34,084 bases of DNA from an uncultured Rhodospirillales bacterium (GCA_903845065.1 CAIMWH010000295.1:1-34084), one strand, 5' to 3'. Counted from the stretch's first letter, positions 1-8,287 are shown. The notes: a model not told the origin generated them from the letters alone. Program-made: numbers and translations.

Positions 1-27
1 CGGCGGATTTCGGCGATCACATCCATG
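1..27 (-). CDS. Start of a probable IS21-type transposase gene istA (partial)
   Basis: Only nine codons lie in the window, reading MDVIAEIRR from an ATG at 27 and running off the left edge. A purine-rich GGGGTG lies about six bases upstream of the ATG. IstA proteins of the IS21 family often begin with a similar short helix before their helix-turn-helix domain, and the position just inside the repeated element end fits. Nine residues are too few to prove identity; it could be another gene. Confidence 0.35.
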
Positions 28-140
28 AGCAACACCCCAGATTCTCCAGCCCAAAAGCCGGATCATCGCATGGACCAGGGTGGAAACTTTTGGGCGCTGT
101 TTACCCCTGGAATCTGGAAAGGTTTGCACGCTGTTTTACA
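1..140 (-). mobile_element. End of an IS21-family-like insertion sequence (partial)
   Basis: Read on the minus strand, the element would begin with TGTAAAACAGCG at 140. Two imperfect direct copies of a 22-base motif follow, both starting AAACAGCG and ending TTTCCA, with about 18 of 22 positions matching. A short gene then starts at 27 whose first residues, MDVIAEIRR, resemble the start of IS21-type IstA transposases. A 5'-TG terminus, tandem internal terminal repeats and istA starting about 110 bases inside the end are the known IS21 layout. The boundary falls inside the retropepsin-like gene, between its codons 258 and 259, where similarity to that family appears to stop. The base composition is also less GC-rich than the flank. 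The rest of the element is outside the window, so the family assignment is an inference from ends and position. Confidence 0.6.
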
Positions 141-914
141 CACCTCCCCGCCGATCCGCATGGTGCGGAACTGGCGGGACTGCGTGGCGATCGTGCGCGG
201 CCCCAGCCCGGCCATGGCGCGGCTTGGCGCCTGCGCCATGGTTTCCGCGGTCAGCCCGAGACGGGCCATGCCGGGGGCGGCGATCAGCGTCGTGCTGGCG
301 CCGGTGTCCAGCAGGGCGCGCAGGGGAATGCCATCGATCTCCACCTGGACCGACAACGCGGTATCCATCGGGTTCTGCACCGGAAGCGCACTGTATGGCT
401 GCGGCCACGGCAGGAACGCCCCCTGGCACGCCTCGACGCTGTAGAGCGTGAGCGTCCGTGCCGGCAATTCGAGCGATAAATCGAACGGCGCGAGGAAATC
501 CCGCCCCAACAGCCCGTCGATCGCCCGGCCCGCGCGCGTGTCGTTCGGCAGGGTGGCGACGGTCAGGCTGGTGTCATGCGTCAGGGTTCGGCGAACCAGC
601 GCGATGCCGCCGAGGGCTAATGAGCGTGGCAGCGCGTTGCGGTTGCGCTCCAGCCCGCCGACGCCGCGCATGGTGGTGGCGACCCATTCATCCAGCGCCA
701 GATCCAGCCGCGCCACCGCCGCGCGCGTCACCACCGAGCGCTGGGCGCCGGTATCCAGCACCATGCGCGCCGGCCGCCCGTTGATCATCACCTCGACGAA
801 GATCGTGCCGCCGGTGACCTCCAGCGGCACCTCGGTGCGCGCGGTCACCACGCAGGCCGCCGGCACGCCGCGGCTTGCGATCAGCATGAGCAGCACGAAC
901 AGCAGACAGCGCAT
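63..914 (-). pseudogene. Retropepsin-like aspartic protease, interrupted at its 3' end
   Basis: An exported or lipid-free periplasmic aspartic protease of the retropepsin-like (gag-asp) family. The start at 914 has GGGAGG six bases upstream and gives a clear signal peptide (MRCLLFVLLMLIASRGVPAA); a start at 962 would bury it. Two active-site motifs are present, DTGA at residues 54-57 and 203-206, so one chain carries both halves of what is a dimer in viral enzymes. GLLGRDFL at about 134-141 is the conserved end of the first lobe. The matching LLGADFL-type segment of the second lobe is missing. After residue 258 the frame enters the IS-like sequence and ends 25 codons later with an unrelated tail. 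I infer that the insertion removed the last 40-50 residues, so the product is probably inactive or altered. Confidence 0.75.
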
Positions 915-1357
915 ACGATCCTCCCACCGCGCCTTCATCGGCCGCCAGCCCAGCTTGCGCAACTCCCGGCGGCGTGGCGGTCACATCCGATCACAGGTTG
1001 TGAGAAATGTGCGACACGGATTGTCCCGCTGGATGGTTCATCAAATAGTCGGCGCGTCACCAGAGTGGAGTGCGGAGCAATGTCGTGCAGTAAATCGAAT
1101 TTCGATATGGGATTGGTTCGGCCCGATATGCTTGATGGGTCGCACATGGAGGCGCGATTGATTGTCCGTTAAAATCCAACAACGCGAATATATAATCGAA
1201 CGATAACACGGTTTCATTCGCGCTGGATTTATCATCCACCCCGAATGCCTGCGATTTCATCGCCAGACTCTCCACCGAAACCCCGGCCTTCCATCTCCGG
1301 ACCGCCGCATTCAACGCGGAACCATCGATCGAAGCTCGGCAAGGGAGCCCATATCCC
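915..1357. other. Intergenic region with an AT-rich core, no gene seen
   Basis: About 440 bases separate the divergent protease and otsA genes. The stretch from roughly 1080 to 1235 is much richer in A and T than its surroundings. It contains an odd palindrome ATCGAATTTCGAT (1094-1106) and a TATAAT at 1191-1196. The best -35 candidate at the right distance is only TTAAAA, so a promoter is possible but weak. AAGGGAG at about 1340 is the ribosome binding site of otsA. No convincing small reading frame or RNA gene was found on either strand. Confidence 0.4.
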
Positions 1358-2749
1358 ATGGCAAGATTGGTCATTGTCTCCAACCGCGTTCCCGTCCCCG
1401 GGGACCGCAATCCAGCCGCCGGAGGGCTTGCCGTCGCGCTCGCGGACGCGATCACCCCGGGTTCGCTCTGGTTCGGCTGGAGCGGCGCCCGCGCCACCGC
1501 CACCGCGACGAGGCCCGAAATCCGCACCGTCGCCGGCATCACCTTCGCCACCCTCGATCTCGGCGAGACCGACTATCGCCGCTACTATTCCGGGTTCGCC
1601 AACAGCACGCTCTACCCGTTGTTGCTGTTCCGCCTCGGCCTGGTGAGCTTCCGCAAGGAGGACTACGTGGGCTATCGCGCGGTCAACCGGGCCTTTGCCG
1701 CCGCCCTGGCACCGCTGCTGCTGCCCGACGACATCATCTGGATCCATGACTACCACCTGCTGCCGCTCGGCCTCGAACTGCGCGCGCTCGGGGTCACCCA
1801 GCGGATCGGGTTCTTCCTGCACACGCCGTTCGTGCCGCCCGCGCTGTTCTCCGTGCTGCCGCGCGCCGCCGAACTGCTGGAGGCCCTGTGTGCCTGCGAT
1901 GTGATCGGCTTCCACACCGAGGACTATCGCGCGGCGTTCTGCGACTGCGTCACCGCCATCCTGGGCATCCGGCCCAACGCCGATGGTGGTTTCCTGCACC
2001 GCAAGCGCCTTGTGCAGGTCATCGTCGCACCGGTCGGCATCGATGTCGGCAGCTTCACCGCCAGTGCCACCCGGGCCGCGACGGGGGCGGCGACGACCGG
2101 CCTGGTGCAAAGCCTCGGTGGCCGGCAACTCGCGGTCAGCGTGGATCGGCTGGACTATGCCAAGGGGTTGCCGAACCGCATCCACGCGCTCGACCATCTG
2201 CTGAGCCGCTATCCCACCCACCGCAAGCGCATCACCTTCCTGCAGATCGCTGCCCCCTCGCGGGAGGAGTTGGGCCATTATCGTGGCCTGCGCCGCGAGT
2301 TGGACCGCGCGGTGGGCGATATCAACGGGCGCTATTCCGAGCCGGACTGGACCCCGATCCGCCACATCACCCGCCCGGTGCGGCGCACCACGCTGGCCGG
2401 TTTTCATCGCCGCGCCAGCCTGGGCGTGGTCACCCCGTTCCGTGACGGGATGAACCTCGTCGCCAAGGAATACGTCGCCGCACAGAACCCGGCCGATCCC
2501 GGCGTGCTGGTGCTGTCGCGGTTCGCCGGGGCGGCGGAGGAACTCGGCGATGCGCTGATCGTCAATCCGTATGACGCCGAGGAAATCGCCGAGGCGATGC
2601 ATCGCGGCCTGCTCATGCCGCTGGAGGAACGCCAGGCGCGCCATGCCGCCATGCTCGCCCGCATCCGCGCCTCCTCGGCCAACCGCTTCTGCGAGCGGTT
2701 CCTCGCGGCGCTGGACGGCGCGCCCGAACCGACACCGGAGGTATCGTGA
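1358..2749 (+). CDS. otsA: Alpha,alpha-trehalose-phosphate synthase (GT20 family)
   Basis: Transfers glucose from a nucleotide sugar, normally UDP-glucose to glucose-6-phosphate, giving trehalose-6-phosphate; cytoplasmic. At 463 residues it is full length for bacterial OtsA. Visible family motifs are SNRVPVP (8-14), GGLAV (22-26), WFGWSG (38-43), HDYHLLP (130-136), GFFLH with His155, VDRLDYAKG with Arg264 and Lys269, Arg302 in APSREEL, and [12 protein letters not shown] with Asp363. These cover the donor-site residues known from E. coli OtsA. One acceptor-site position differs: the tryptophan equivalent to E. coli Trp85 is Tyr86 here ([11 protein letters not shown]). AAGGGAG lies about nine bases before the ATG. 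It heads a three-gene operon with no otsB; the next gene is a histidine phosphatase. A related GT20 product other than trehalose-6-phosphate cannot be excluded. Confidence 0.9.
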   Translation: MARLVIVSNRVPVPGDRNPAAGGLAVALADAITPGSLWFGWSGARATATATRPEIRTVAGITFATLDLGETDYRRYYSGFANSTLYPLLLFRLGLVSFRKEDYVGYRAVNRAFAAALAPLLLPDDIIWIHDYHLLPLGLELRALGVTQRIGFFLHTPFVPPALFSVLPRAAELLEALCACDVIGFHTEDYRAAFCDCVTAILGIRPNADGGFLHRKRLVQVIVAPVGIDVGSFTASATRAATGAATTGLVQSLGGRQLAVSVDRLDYAKGLPNRIHALDHLLSRYPTHRKRITFLQIAAPSREELGHYRGLRRELDRAVGDINGRYSEPDWTPIRHITRPVRRTTLAGFHRRASLGVVTPFRDGMNLVAKEYVAAQNPADPGVLVLSRFAGAAEELGDALIVNPYDAEEIAEAMHRGLLMPLEERQARHAAMLARIRASSANRFCERFLAALDGAPEPTPEVS

Positions 2750-3399
2750 TGCGACGCACCATATTTCATCTCATCCGCCATGCCGTGGTCGAGCCCGGCG
2801 CCCGCGGCGTCCACTACGGCATCACCGACGTGGGGCTCTGCGAGGACACCCTGGGTGCGCAGGCCGATATCTACACCGCGCTGGCCGACCGGCTGCCGTA
2901 TCCCGCGCATTGGGTGGTCACGCCGCTGTCGCGCACGCTGCAAACCGCGGAGGCGATATTCGCCGCCGGATACCCGCATTGCGCGCTGAACGCCGAGCCG
3001 GGCCTGCTCGAACAGGACATCGGAGCTTGGCACGGCCTGGCGCATAACGATCTGCCGCCGCGCCTGCGCCAGCCCGCCCATCCGTTCTGGCCCATGGCGG
3101 CCGAGGAGGTGCCACCCGGGGGCGAAAGCATGCTCGCGGTGATCCGCCGCGTCGGCGCCACGCTGGAGCGATTGGCTGATACCCATACGCAGGGCCACAT
3201 CGTCATCATCGGCCATGGCGGGGCGATCCGTGCGGCAATCGGCCACGCGCTTGCCATCCCGCCCGAGGCCGCGCTGCGCCTCGCGGTGGACAACCTGTCG
3301 CTGACGCAACTGGAACGCCGCGCCGGTCAATGGCAGGCGGTGCGGATCAATGATGCCGCCGCGGCGGCGCGCTGGACCTCCGGGGAGGTGGCGCCATGA
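2749..3399 (+). CDS. Histidine phosphatase (phosphoglycerate mutase-like) family protein
   Basis: A cytoplasmic phosphohydrolase of the RHG superfamily. The phospho-accepting motif is LIRHA (residues 8-12 from the ATG), with Arg in [12 protein letters not shown], the acidic [11 protein letters not shown] segment, and the second catalytic histidine in [10 protein letters not shown]. All core residues are present in 216 residues. The ATG at 2749 overlaps the last base of the otsA stop and has GGAGG seven bases upstream; a GTG at 2746 is possible but too close to that site. The start suggests translational coupling to otsA. Family members act on phosphoglycerate, fructose bisphosphate, alpha-ribazole phosphate or sugar phosphates, so sequence alone does not give the substrate. 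The context makes a trehalose-6-phosphate-like product of OtsA the best guess, in place of the missing OtsB. Confidence 0.85.
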   Translation: MRRTIFHLIRHAVVEPGARGVHYGITDVGLCEDTLGAQADIYTALADRLPYPAHWVVTPLSRTLQTAEAIFAAGYPHCALNAEPGLLEQDIGAWHGLAHNDLPPRLRQPAHPFWPMAAEEVPPGGESMLAVIRRVGATLERLADTHTQGHIVIIGHGGAIRAAIGHALAIPPEAALRLAVDNLSLTQLERRAGQWQAVRINDAAAAARWTSGEVAP

Positions 3400-4676
3400 G
3401 CGAGCTTTCCGCTGCCACCCGCAGCCGGGTGGCGATCCTGGGCGCCGGCAGCCGTGGCGCCGGCGCCTATGGCAGCTACATCCTGCGCCGGCCGGACCTG
3501 GCGCAGGTGGTCGCCATCGCCGATCCCCGGCCGGACCGCCTGGCCGCCGCCGGCGCGCAGCATGGCGTGCCGGCCGGCAACCTGTATGCATCATGGGAGC
3601 GGCTGATCGCCGAGGAGCGCGCGCTCGACGCCATCATCATCGCCACGCCCGATACCATGCACCTCGCTCCGGCACTGGCCGCCATCGCGCGTGGTATCGC
3701 AATTCTGCTGGAAAAGCCGATCTCGCTGACCGAGCCGGAGGTGCGGCACCTGCTCGCGGCAGCCGACCGCACCGGGGCGGATGTCACCGTCGCCCATGTG
3801 CTGCGCTACACCGCGTTCTTCGCCCGCATCAAGGAACTGCTGGATCGTGGGGTGATCGGGACGCTCCAGTGCGTCAGGCACACCGAGCACATCGGCTATT
3901 GGCACTTCGCCCACAGCTACGTACGCGGCAACTGGCGCAACGCGGCCACCGCGGCGCCGATGATCCTCGCCAAGGCCTGCCATGACTTCGATATCCTGCA
4001 CTGGCTGATCGGCGCGCCCTGCGCCACGATCAGCTCATTCGGCCGCCTCGGGCACTTCACCGCCGCCAACGCGCCCGAAGGCAGCACCGGGCGCTGCGCC
4101 GAGGGCTGCGCGGTGGAGCGCACCTGTCCGTATTCGGCCCATCGGATCTATCTGGAGAAATTCCCCCCGGCCGACCGCTGGCCGCACGCCGTGCTGTCGA
4201 TCGATACCTCGGCCGAGGGCATCGCCGCCGCGCTGCATGAGGGGCCCTACGGCCGCTGCGTCTATCGCTGCGACAACGATGTGGTGGATCACCAGGTGTT
4301 GCTGATGCATTTCGAAAACGGCGTCGATGCCACCATGACCGTAAGCGCCTTCACCGGCGAGGTGACCCGCACCATCAACCTGATGGGCAGCCTGGGTGAG
4401 ATTGCCGGCGATTTCAACGCCAACGAGATCACCGTGACCGATTTCAGCCTCGGCGATCGGCGCACCAGCAACCTCAGCATCCCCGGCGACGCGCTGCATG
4501 GCGGTGGCGATGACGGGCTGATGGCGGATTTTCTCGGCCGCGTGCAGGAGCGCCGGCGCCGCGGTGGCGCGCCCGAGGCCTCCACGTCATTGCGGGCCTC
4601 GGTGGTCAGCCACCTGATGGCGTTCGCCGCCGAGCGGGCGCGGGCGAGCGGCCAGTGCACGGGCCTGACGATGTAA
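3396..4676 (+). CDS. Gfo/Idh/MocA family oxidoreductase
   Basis: A probable NAD(P)-dependent sugar or cyclitol dehydrogenase. The N-terminal Rossmann fold begins at residue 8 with [15 protein letters not shown] and an acidic residue in IADPRPDRL. The dinucleotide-binding lysine motif EKPISL is near residue 110, and [11 protein letters not shown] lies in the C-terminal substrate domain. The protein is 426 residues, longer than the usual 330-400. It carries an unusual cysteine group, CAEGC...CPYSA, near residues 230-245. I recall this in one subgroup of the family; it may bind a metal or be structural. ATGA overlap with the phosphatase gene shows the operon continues. The sugar substrate is unknown; oxidation of the disaccharide made by the upstream genes is a reasonable but untested idea. 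Confidence 0.85.
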   Translation: MSELSAATRSRVAILGAGSRGAGAYGSYILRRPDLAQVVAIADPRPDRLAAAGAQHGVPAGNLYASWERLIAEERALDAIIIATPDTMHLAPALAAIARGIAILLEKPISLTEPEVRHLLAAADRTGADVTVAHVLRYTAFFARIKELLDRGVIGTLQCVRHTEHIGYWHFAHSYVRGNWRNAATAAPMILAKACHDFDILHWLIGAPCATISSFGRLGHFTAANAPEGSTGRCAEGCAVERTCPYSAHRIYLEKFPPADRWPHAVLSIDTSAEGIAAALHEGPYGRCVYRCDNDVVDHQVLLMHFENGVDATMTVSAFTGEVTRTINLMGSLGEIAGDFNANEITVTDFSLGDRRTSNLSIPGDALHGGGDDGLMADFLGRVQERRRRGGAPEASTSLRASVVSHLMAFAAERARASGQCTGLTM

Positions 4677-4720
4677 CGGTGGCGCCATGAAAATTTCACT
4701 GCGGCAGGGCACCAAAGCCG

Positions 4721-4752
4721 GCCGCCGGCACCCTTGCCAGCGGCACTTTTTT
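4721..4752 (+). terminator. Intrinsic terminator after the otsA operon
   Basis: The arms GCCGCCGGCA (4721-4730) and TGCCAGCGGC (4735-4744) pair over ten positions with one mismatch around a four-base loop. Two bases later come six T (4747-4752). It lies 44 bases after the oxidoreductase stop and before the next ribosome binding site, so it separates the otsA operon from the beta-roll gene. Confidence 0.75.
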
Positions 4753-4807
4753 GGGGTCCGGTAACCGTCACTTCTCCCTCAAGCCGGCCAGTCGTGGAGG
4801 CTTCCTG

Positions 4808-6388
4808 ATGACCAGCGCCCCAATCGCCGTAGTGACCGTCACCGGCGCCGCGGCTGACGTATTCACCGTGCCGTTCGACACCGCCCAGTACGCCGGCACG
4901 GCGCAGTTTTATGCGAACCAACAGTCCGATCTCATCGCCGCCGGCACCGCGATCCCGTTGGTGTTCGCCGGCGGCGCCGCGCCCACCGTGGCGGCTGACA
5001 AGTCGCTGGTGCTCTACGATCCCGCCGCGCTGCCGGTGGTGCTGCCCGATACCGTGCCGGCCGCGCTGTTCACCAATGCCACCGGGCGCACCAGCATCAC
5101 CAGCGGGGCCGCCAACGGGGACCTGATCGTTTCCGGCACCGGCGGCATCGATTTCACCGCCGGCCTGGGGCTGTTCAACCTGTTCGCCGGCAGCGGGGAC
5201 AACAACGTCAGCCTCGCCGCCGGGGTGGGCGGCGGGTTCATGACGCTGGGCAACGGCAACAACACCGTGAACGCCATCGGCGGCAACAACTACATCTATA
5301 CCGGCACCGGCAACAACCTGATCACGCTTGGCATCGGGGTGAACGAGGTGAGTCTGGCGGGCACCGATACGGTGCTGGCCGGGCCGGGCGCGGCGATGGT
5401 CTACGGCGTCAAGTCGATGAGCGACGTGGTGTTGTTTGGTTCGGGCAACAACGTATATTCGGGCGTGTTCCTCGGCGGCAGCAGCGCCACCGTGGTGAGC
5501 GCCACCGGCAACGACCAGGTGAATGGCGGGCTGGGCGGCTCGATCGTCTATTTCGCCGGTTCGGGGAATGACCAGTTCCACGCGGGCGGCACCGTGGTGG
5601 GCGGCAGCGGCAACCTCAATGTTGGGCCGCTGAACAATATCCTCGCCTCGCCGGTGGCGGGCACGCTGGCGTTCGCCGGCACCGGGTTGACCACCTCCAA
5701 TTTCAGCATCGGCGCCGAGACCATCGTGGGCAACGCGTCCGGCACCACGAACGTCACCCTGGCCGGCGGCAGCCTGATGGTGTTCGCCGAGGGCACCACC
5801 CATATCGACAGCAGCAACGGCGTGGAAACGGTGATCGGCATCAACGGCGCCCTCACCGTGACGGGCAGCAGCACGGCGCTGATGCTGGGGGCGCCCGGGG
5901 GCAACAACTTCCTCCAGGGCGGCGGGTCCTCGACGATTTTCGGCGCGGCGGGCGGCGATGTGCTGTCCCTCGCGCCCGGGTTCTTCACCAGCCACGCCAC
6001 CCTGGTGGGCGGCAGCGGGGCGGAGACGCTGTCGGGCGCGGGCAACATGGGGACCAACACGTTTTTCGCCGCCACCGGGCCGGAGTTCATCCAGACCGGA
6101 GACTGGAGCACCACCGTGCTGACCAGCACCGGGGCAGCCACCCTGGCCGGCGGCGCGTTGGGCATCGCACTCTACGGCTTCGTCAAGGACCAGCACCCCG
6201 ATGTGGTGGTGCAGGGCTTCGATCCGGCGCGGCACTACCTCACGTTGATCAACTACGGCACCGGGGAGGTCGCCAGCGCGCTGGCCGGCGCCACCACCAC
6301 GGCCGGGTCCGAGCATGTCACGCTGTCGGATGGCACCAACATCACCTTCCAGGGCTTCACCGGGCTGACGACGGCGAGCTTCCTGTAG
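4808..6388 (+). CDS. Beta-roll repeat protein, probably exported by a type I system
   Basis: A 526-residue protein rich in Gly, Asn, Thr, Ala and Val with irregular short repeats such as GNGNNTVNAIGGNNYIYTG and GGSGNL. These are typical of beta-roll or beta-helix proteins related to RTX calcium-binding repeats, though the exact GGxGxDxUx nonapeptide is not well kept. There is no N-terminal signal peptide. The C-terminus reads VTLSDGTNITFQGFTGLTT, a segment I have seen at the end of alphaproteobacterial type I secretion substrates. Surface or extracellular location is therefore inferred. The ATG at 4808 has GGAGG six to seven bases upstream; an in-frame start at 4751 falls inside the terminator T-run and is unlikely. 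No secretion genes are nearby. Adhesion, matrix or S-layer-like roles are all possible. Confidence 0.65.
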   Translation: MTSAPIAVVTVTGAAADVFTVPFDTAQYAGTAQFYANQQSDLIAAGTAIPLVFAGGAAPTVAADKSLVLYDPAALPVVLPDTVPAALFTNATGRTSITSGAANGDLIVSGTGGIDFTAGLGLFNLFAGSGDNNVSLAAGVGGGFMTLGNGNNTVNAIGGNNYIYTGTGNNLITLGIGVNEVSLAGTDTVLAGPGAAMVYGVKSMSDVVLFGSGNNVYSGVFLGGSSATVVSATGNDQVNGGLGGSIVYFAGSGNDQFHAGGTVVGGSGNLNVGPLNNILASPVAGTLAFAGTGLTTSNFSIGAETIVGNASGTTNVTLAGGSLMVFAEGTTHIDSSNGVETVIGINGALTVTGSSTALMLGAPGGNNFLQGGGSSTIFGAAGGDVLSLAPGFFTSHATLVGGSGAETLSGAGNMGTNTFFAATGPEFIQTGDWSTTVLTSTGAATLAGGALGIALYGFVKDQHPDVVVQGFDPARHYLTLINYGTGEVASALAGATTTAGSEHVTLSDGTNITFQGFTGLTTASFL

Positions 6389-6476
6389 GGGAGGGGGCGC
6401 CACCCCGCCGTCTCGACTTCTGGCCCGCCCTCGGCCACAACAACCGCCCCGTCCCCACCAGCAAGGAACAGCGCCT

Positions 6477-6893
6477 GTGAAATACCTGCACACGATGATC
6501 CGCGTCTCCTCGATCGAGGATACCATCGCCTTCTTCAGCATCCTCGGCATGAAGGAGATCCGCCGCTATTCCAGCGAAAAAGGCCGCTTCACCAACGTGT
6601 TCCTCGCCGCCCCCGGTGACGAGGCGGTGCCGCTCGAACTCACCTACAACTGGGACCCGGAGCCCTACACCGGCGGGCGCAACTTCGGCCACCTGGCCTA
6701 CGCGGTGGACAACATCTACGACACCTGCAACGCCTTCATCGCCCATGGCGTGACCATCAACCGCCCGCCGCGCGAGGGCCGCATGGCGTTCGTGCGCACG
6801 CCGGATGGTATTTCGATCGAAGTGCTGCAGGCCGGCGATGCGCTGGTGCCGGCCGAGCCCTGGACCAGCATGCCCAACGTCGGCGCCTGGTAG
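6477..6893 (+). CDS. gloA: Lactoylglutathione lyase (glyoxalase I), VOC family
   Basis: Converts the hemithioacetal of methylglyoxal and glutathione to S-lactoylglutathione in the cytoplasm. The 138-residue protein matches bacterial GloA closely at its start (MKYLHTMIRV). It keeps all four metal ligands known from the E. coli enzyme: His5, Glu54 in PLELTYNW, His72 in FGHLAYAV, and Glu115 in ISIEVLQ. The start is GTG at 6477 with AAGGA nine bases upstream. It is a single gene between the beta-roll gene and a lipoprotein gene. The short C-terminal tail after residue 120 is not conserved in my memory. No linked glyoxalase II was seen. Confidence 0.9.
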   Translation: MKYLHTMIRVSSIEDTIAFFSILGMKEIRRYSSEKGRFTNVFLAAPGDEAVPLELTYNWDPEPYTGGRNFGHLAYAVDNIYDTCNAFIAHGVTINRPPREGRMAFVRTPDGISIEVLQAGDALVPAEPWTSMPNVGAW

Positions 6894-6902
6894 GTTGCCC
6901 GC

Positions 6903-6930
6903 GCCGCCGCCGGAGTGATCCGGTGGCGGC
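6903..6930 (+). terminator. Strong GC hairpin after gloA, possible terminator
   Basis: The arms GCCGCCGCCGGA (6903-6914) and TCCGGTGGCGGC (6919-6930) pair with a single mismatch around a GTGA loop, ten bases after the gloA stop. There is no T-run behind it, so it could be a weak or factor-assisted terminator or an RNA-stabilising stem. The rest of the gap up to 7083 shows only the ribosome binding site of the next gene. Confidence 0.45.
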
Positions 6931-7083
6931 ACCTCGGCCATCTTTCAAGTGGCCCCCGCATCACCATGTTTTGTCTGCGAGCACCCGTGCCGCGCATGTT
7001 TCCGCCCTAATGTTGCGCCAGTCCGGTGCCATGGTGCGGAGCCGTCGCGGTGGTTGTTCCATCCGCACGCCCGGAGGCAAGCC

Positions 7084-7461
7084 ATGACCCGTCATATCAG
7101 CCGAACTGGCCGCCGCGTGGCCATCTGCGCCGCGCTGCTGACCCTGTCCGGCTGCGTCGCCTATCCGTATGACGAGGTGCCAGGCTATGCCTCGCCCGGC
7201 TACGGCCCGCCGCCGGTCATCTACGCGCCGGGCTATGGCTACGGGTATCCGCGTTACGACAATCGCGGCGGCTATGACAACCGTGGCGGCTATGACAACC
7301 GTGGCGGCTACGGCGGCCAGCCGCATGGCGGGCAGCAGCAGGCGCCGCCCCCCCGGGCCGCACCGCCGCCGAGCTATGCGCCGCCGGCCTATATTCCGCG
7401 CAGCGGCCGCCCCTCGCGCGACAACGACCGCAACGGCCCGGACGGCGGCCCCAGCCGGTAG
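7084..7461 (+). CDS. Small putative lipoprotein with Tyr/Asn/Gly and Pro-rich repeats
   Basis: A 125-residue protein starting at an ATG with GGAGG seven bases upstream. An N-terminal signal is followed by the lipobox LSGC near residue 24, so it is probably lipid-anchored. The residue after Cys is Val, which does not favour inner-membrane retention. The mature part has no fold I recognise. It is rich in Tyr, Pro and Gly, has three copies of YDNRGG, and continues into QQQAPPPRAAPPP and a basic, polar tail. Such low-complexity lipoproteins are common in alphaproteobacteria and poorly characterised. It converges with the SDR gene, leaving four bases between stop codons. Confidence 0.7.
   Translation: MTRHISRTGRRVAICAALLTLSGCVAYPYDEVPGYASPGYGPPPVIYAPGYGYGYPRYDNRGGYDNRGGYDNRGGYGGQPHGGQQQAPPPRAAPPPSYAPPAYIPRSGRPSRDNDRNGPDGGPSR
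7255..7308 (+). repeat. Three tandem 18-bp units inside the lipoprotein gene
   Basis: The units start at 7255, 7273 and 7291 and encode YDNRGG three times. The second and third are identical; the first differs at three positions (third-codon changes). In-frame copy-number change by slippage would keep the reading frame. Confidence 0.9.
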
Positions 7462-7465
7462 AGCG

Positions 7466-8287
7466 CTACACCAGCGCCGAGGCCGCGACGCCGAATTCCT
7501 CCAGGAAGGGGGTGGCGTGATCCACCCGCCCGGTCATGGTCTTCGGATCGCGCGAGACGATCTGGTAGACCGCCTCGGCGATGTTCTCCACCGGGGAGAC
7601 GCGGTGCTTGTTGGCCTCGGTGATCAGCTTGTGCACCGCCACGCCCGGCGTCGCCACCAGGCCGGGCGAGATGGCATTGACCGAGATGTTGTCCTGGTAG
7701 ACCTCCGAGGCCAGCCCGGTGGAGAAGCGCTCCAGCGCCGCCTTGCACATGCCGTAGACCGTGCCGCCCGGATTGGTGCCTGTATAGGGCTTCACCGGAT
7801 GGATTGCCGCACCCGACGAAATCGTCACGATGGCGCCCGATTTGCGTTCGCGCATGCCCGGCAGCACCATTTGCGCCAGATGCACCGCAGCCCATACCTG
7901 CACCTCCATCATCAGGTCGAACCGCCGCTCGGGGAAGGTCTCGATGGGGATGAAGAAGGTGACGGCGGCGTTGTTCACCAGGATATCGATCGGTCCGTAG
8001 ACCGCCACCGCATCGGCCACCAGGCGCTCGCGGTCTTCGGCGCGGGACAGGTCGGCCTTGATGAAGGTGGCCTCGCCGCCGGCGTTGCGGATGCGGCGGA
8101 TGGTGTCGTTGAGGGTGCCGGGCAGGCGGCTCTCGCCTTCCTCGGCGGTGCGCGCGGTGCACACCACCCGCGCGCCCTGCATCGCGAGGCGCACCGCCAC
8201 CGCCTCGCCGATGCCGCGGCTTGCGCCGGTGACCAGGGCGACCTTGCCCTTGAGGGTGCCGTTCGGATTGATGGTCGGGCCGGACAT
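7466..8287 (-). CDS. SDR family NAD(P)-dependent oxidoreductase
   Basis: A classical short-chain dehydrogenase/reductase of 273 residues. The cofactor-binding motif TGASRGIG lies at residues 20-27, the structural NNAA at 105-108, the catalytic Ser in TISSGAA (Ser158) and the YxxxK pair in VYGMCKAAL (Tyr178, Lys182). CTAR after the second strand hints at a preference for NADP(H). The substrate cannot be read from the sequence; such enzymes reduce or oxidise ketones, alcohols or acyl-thioesters. AGGA is present ten bases before the ATG. The gene stands alone, convergent with the lipoprotein gene and downstream of the histidine kinase on the same strand. A GC palindrome (GGCCGG/CCGGCC, about 8339-8357) lies between the two. 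Confidence 0.85.
   Translation of the reverse strand: MSGPTINPNGTLKGKVALVTGASRGIGEAVAVRLAMQGARVVCTARTAEEGESRLPGTLNDTIRRIRNAGGEATFIKADLSRAEDRERLVADAVAVYGPIDILVNNAAVTFFIPIETFPERRFDLMMEVQVWAAVHLAQMVLPGMRERKSGAIVTISSGAAIHPVKPYTGTNPGGTVYGMCKAALERFSTGLASEVYQDNISVNAISPGLVATPGVAVHKLITEANKHRVSPVENIAEAVYQIVSRDPKTMTGRVDHATPFLEEFGVAASALV

Noticed and set aside
1162-1196. Sigma-70 promoter using TATAAT at 1191-1196
   Set aside because: No acceptable -35 box at 16-18 bases; kept only as a weak possibility in the intergenic entry.
1300-1357. General stress (EcfG-type) promoter for otsA at GGAAC 1318
   Set aside because: There is no GTT at the required 16-17 bases downstream.
1232-2644. Long minus-strand open frame opposite otsA
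   Set aside because: It mirrors the otsA codons and has Arg/Gly/Gln/His-rich sequence without any family motif; the plus-strand gene is unmistakable.
4289-6550. Very long minus-strand open frame opposite the oxidoreductase and beta-roll genes
   Set aside because: It spans two unrelated plus-strand genes and a terminator; its composition is that of an antisense GC-rich frame.
7255-7308. CRISPR-like array
   Set aside because: The repeats are contiguous 18-bp coding units without spacers.
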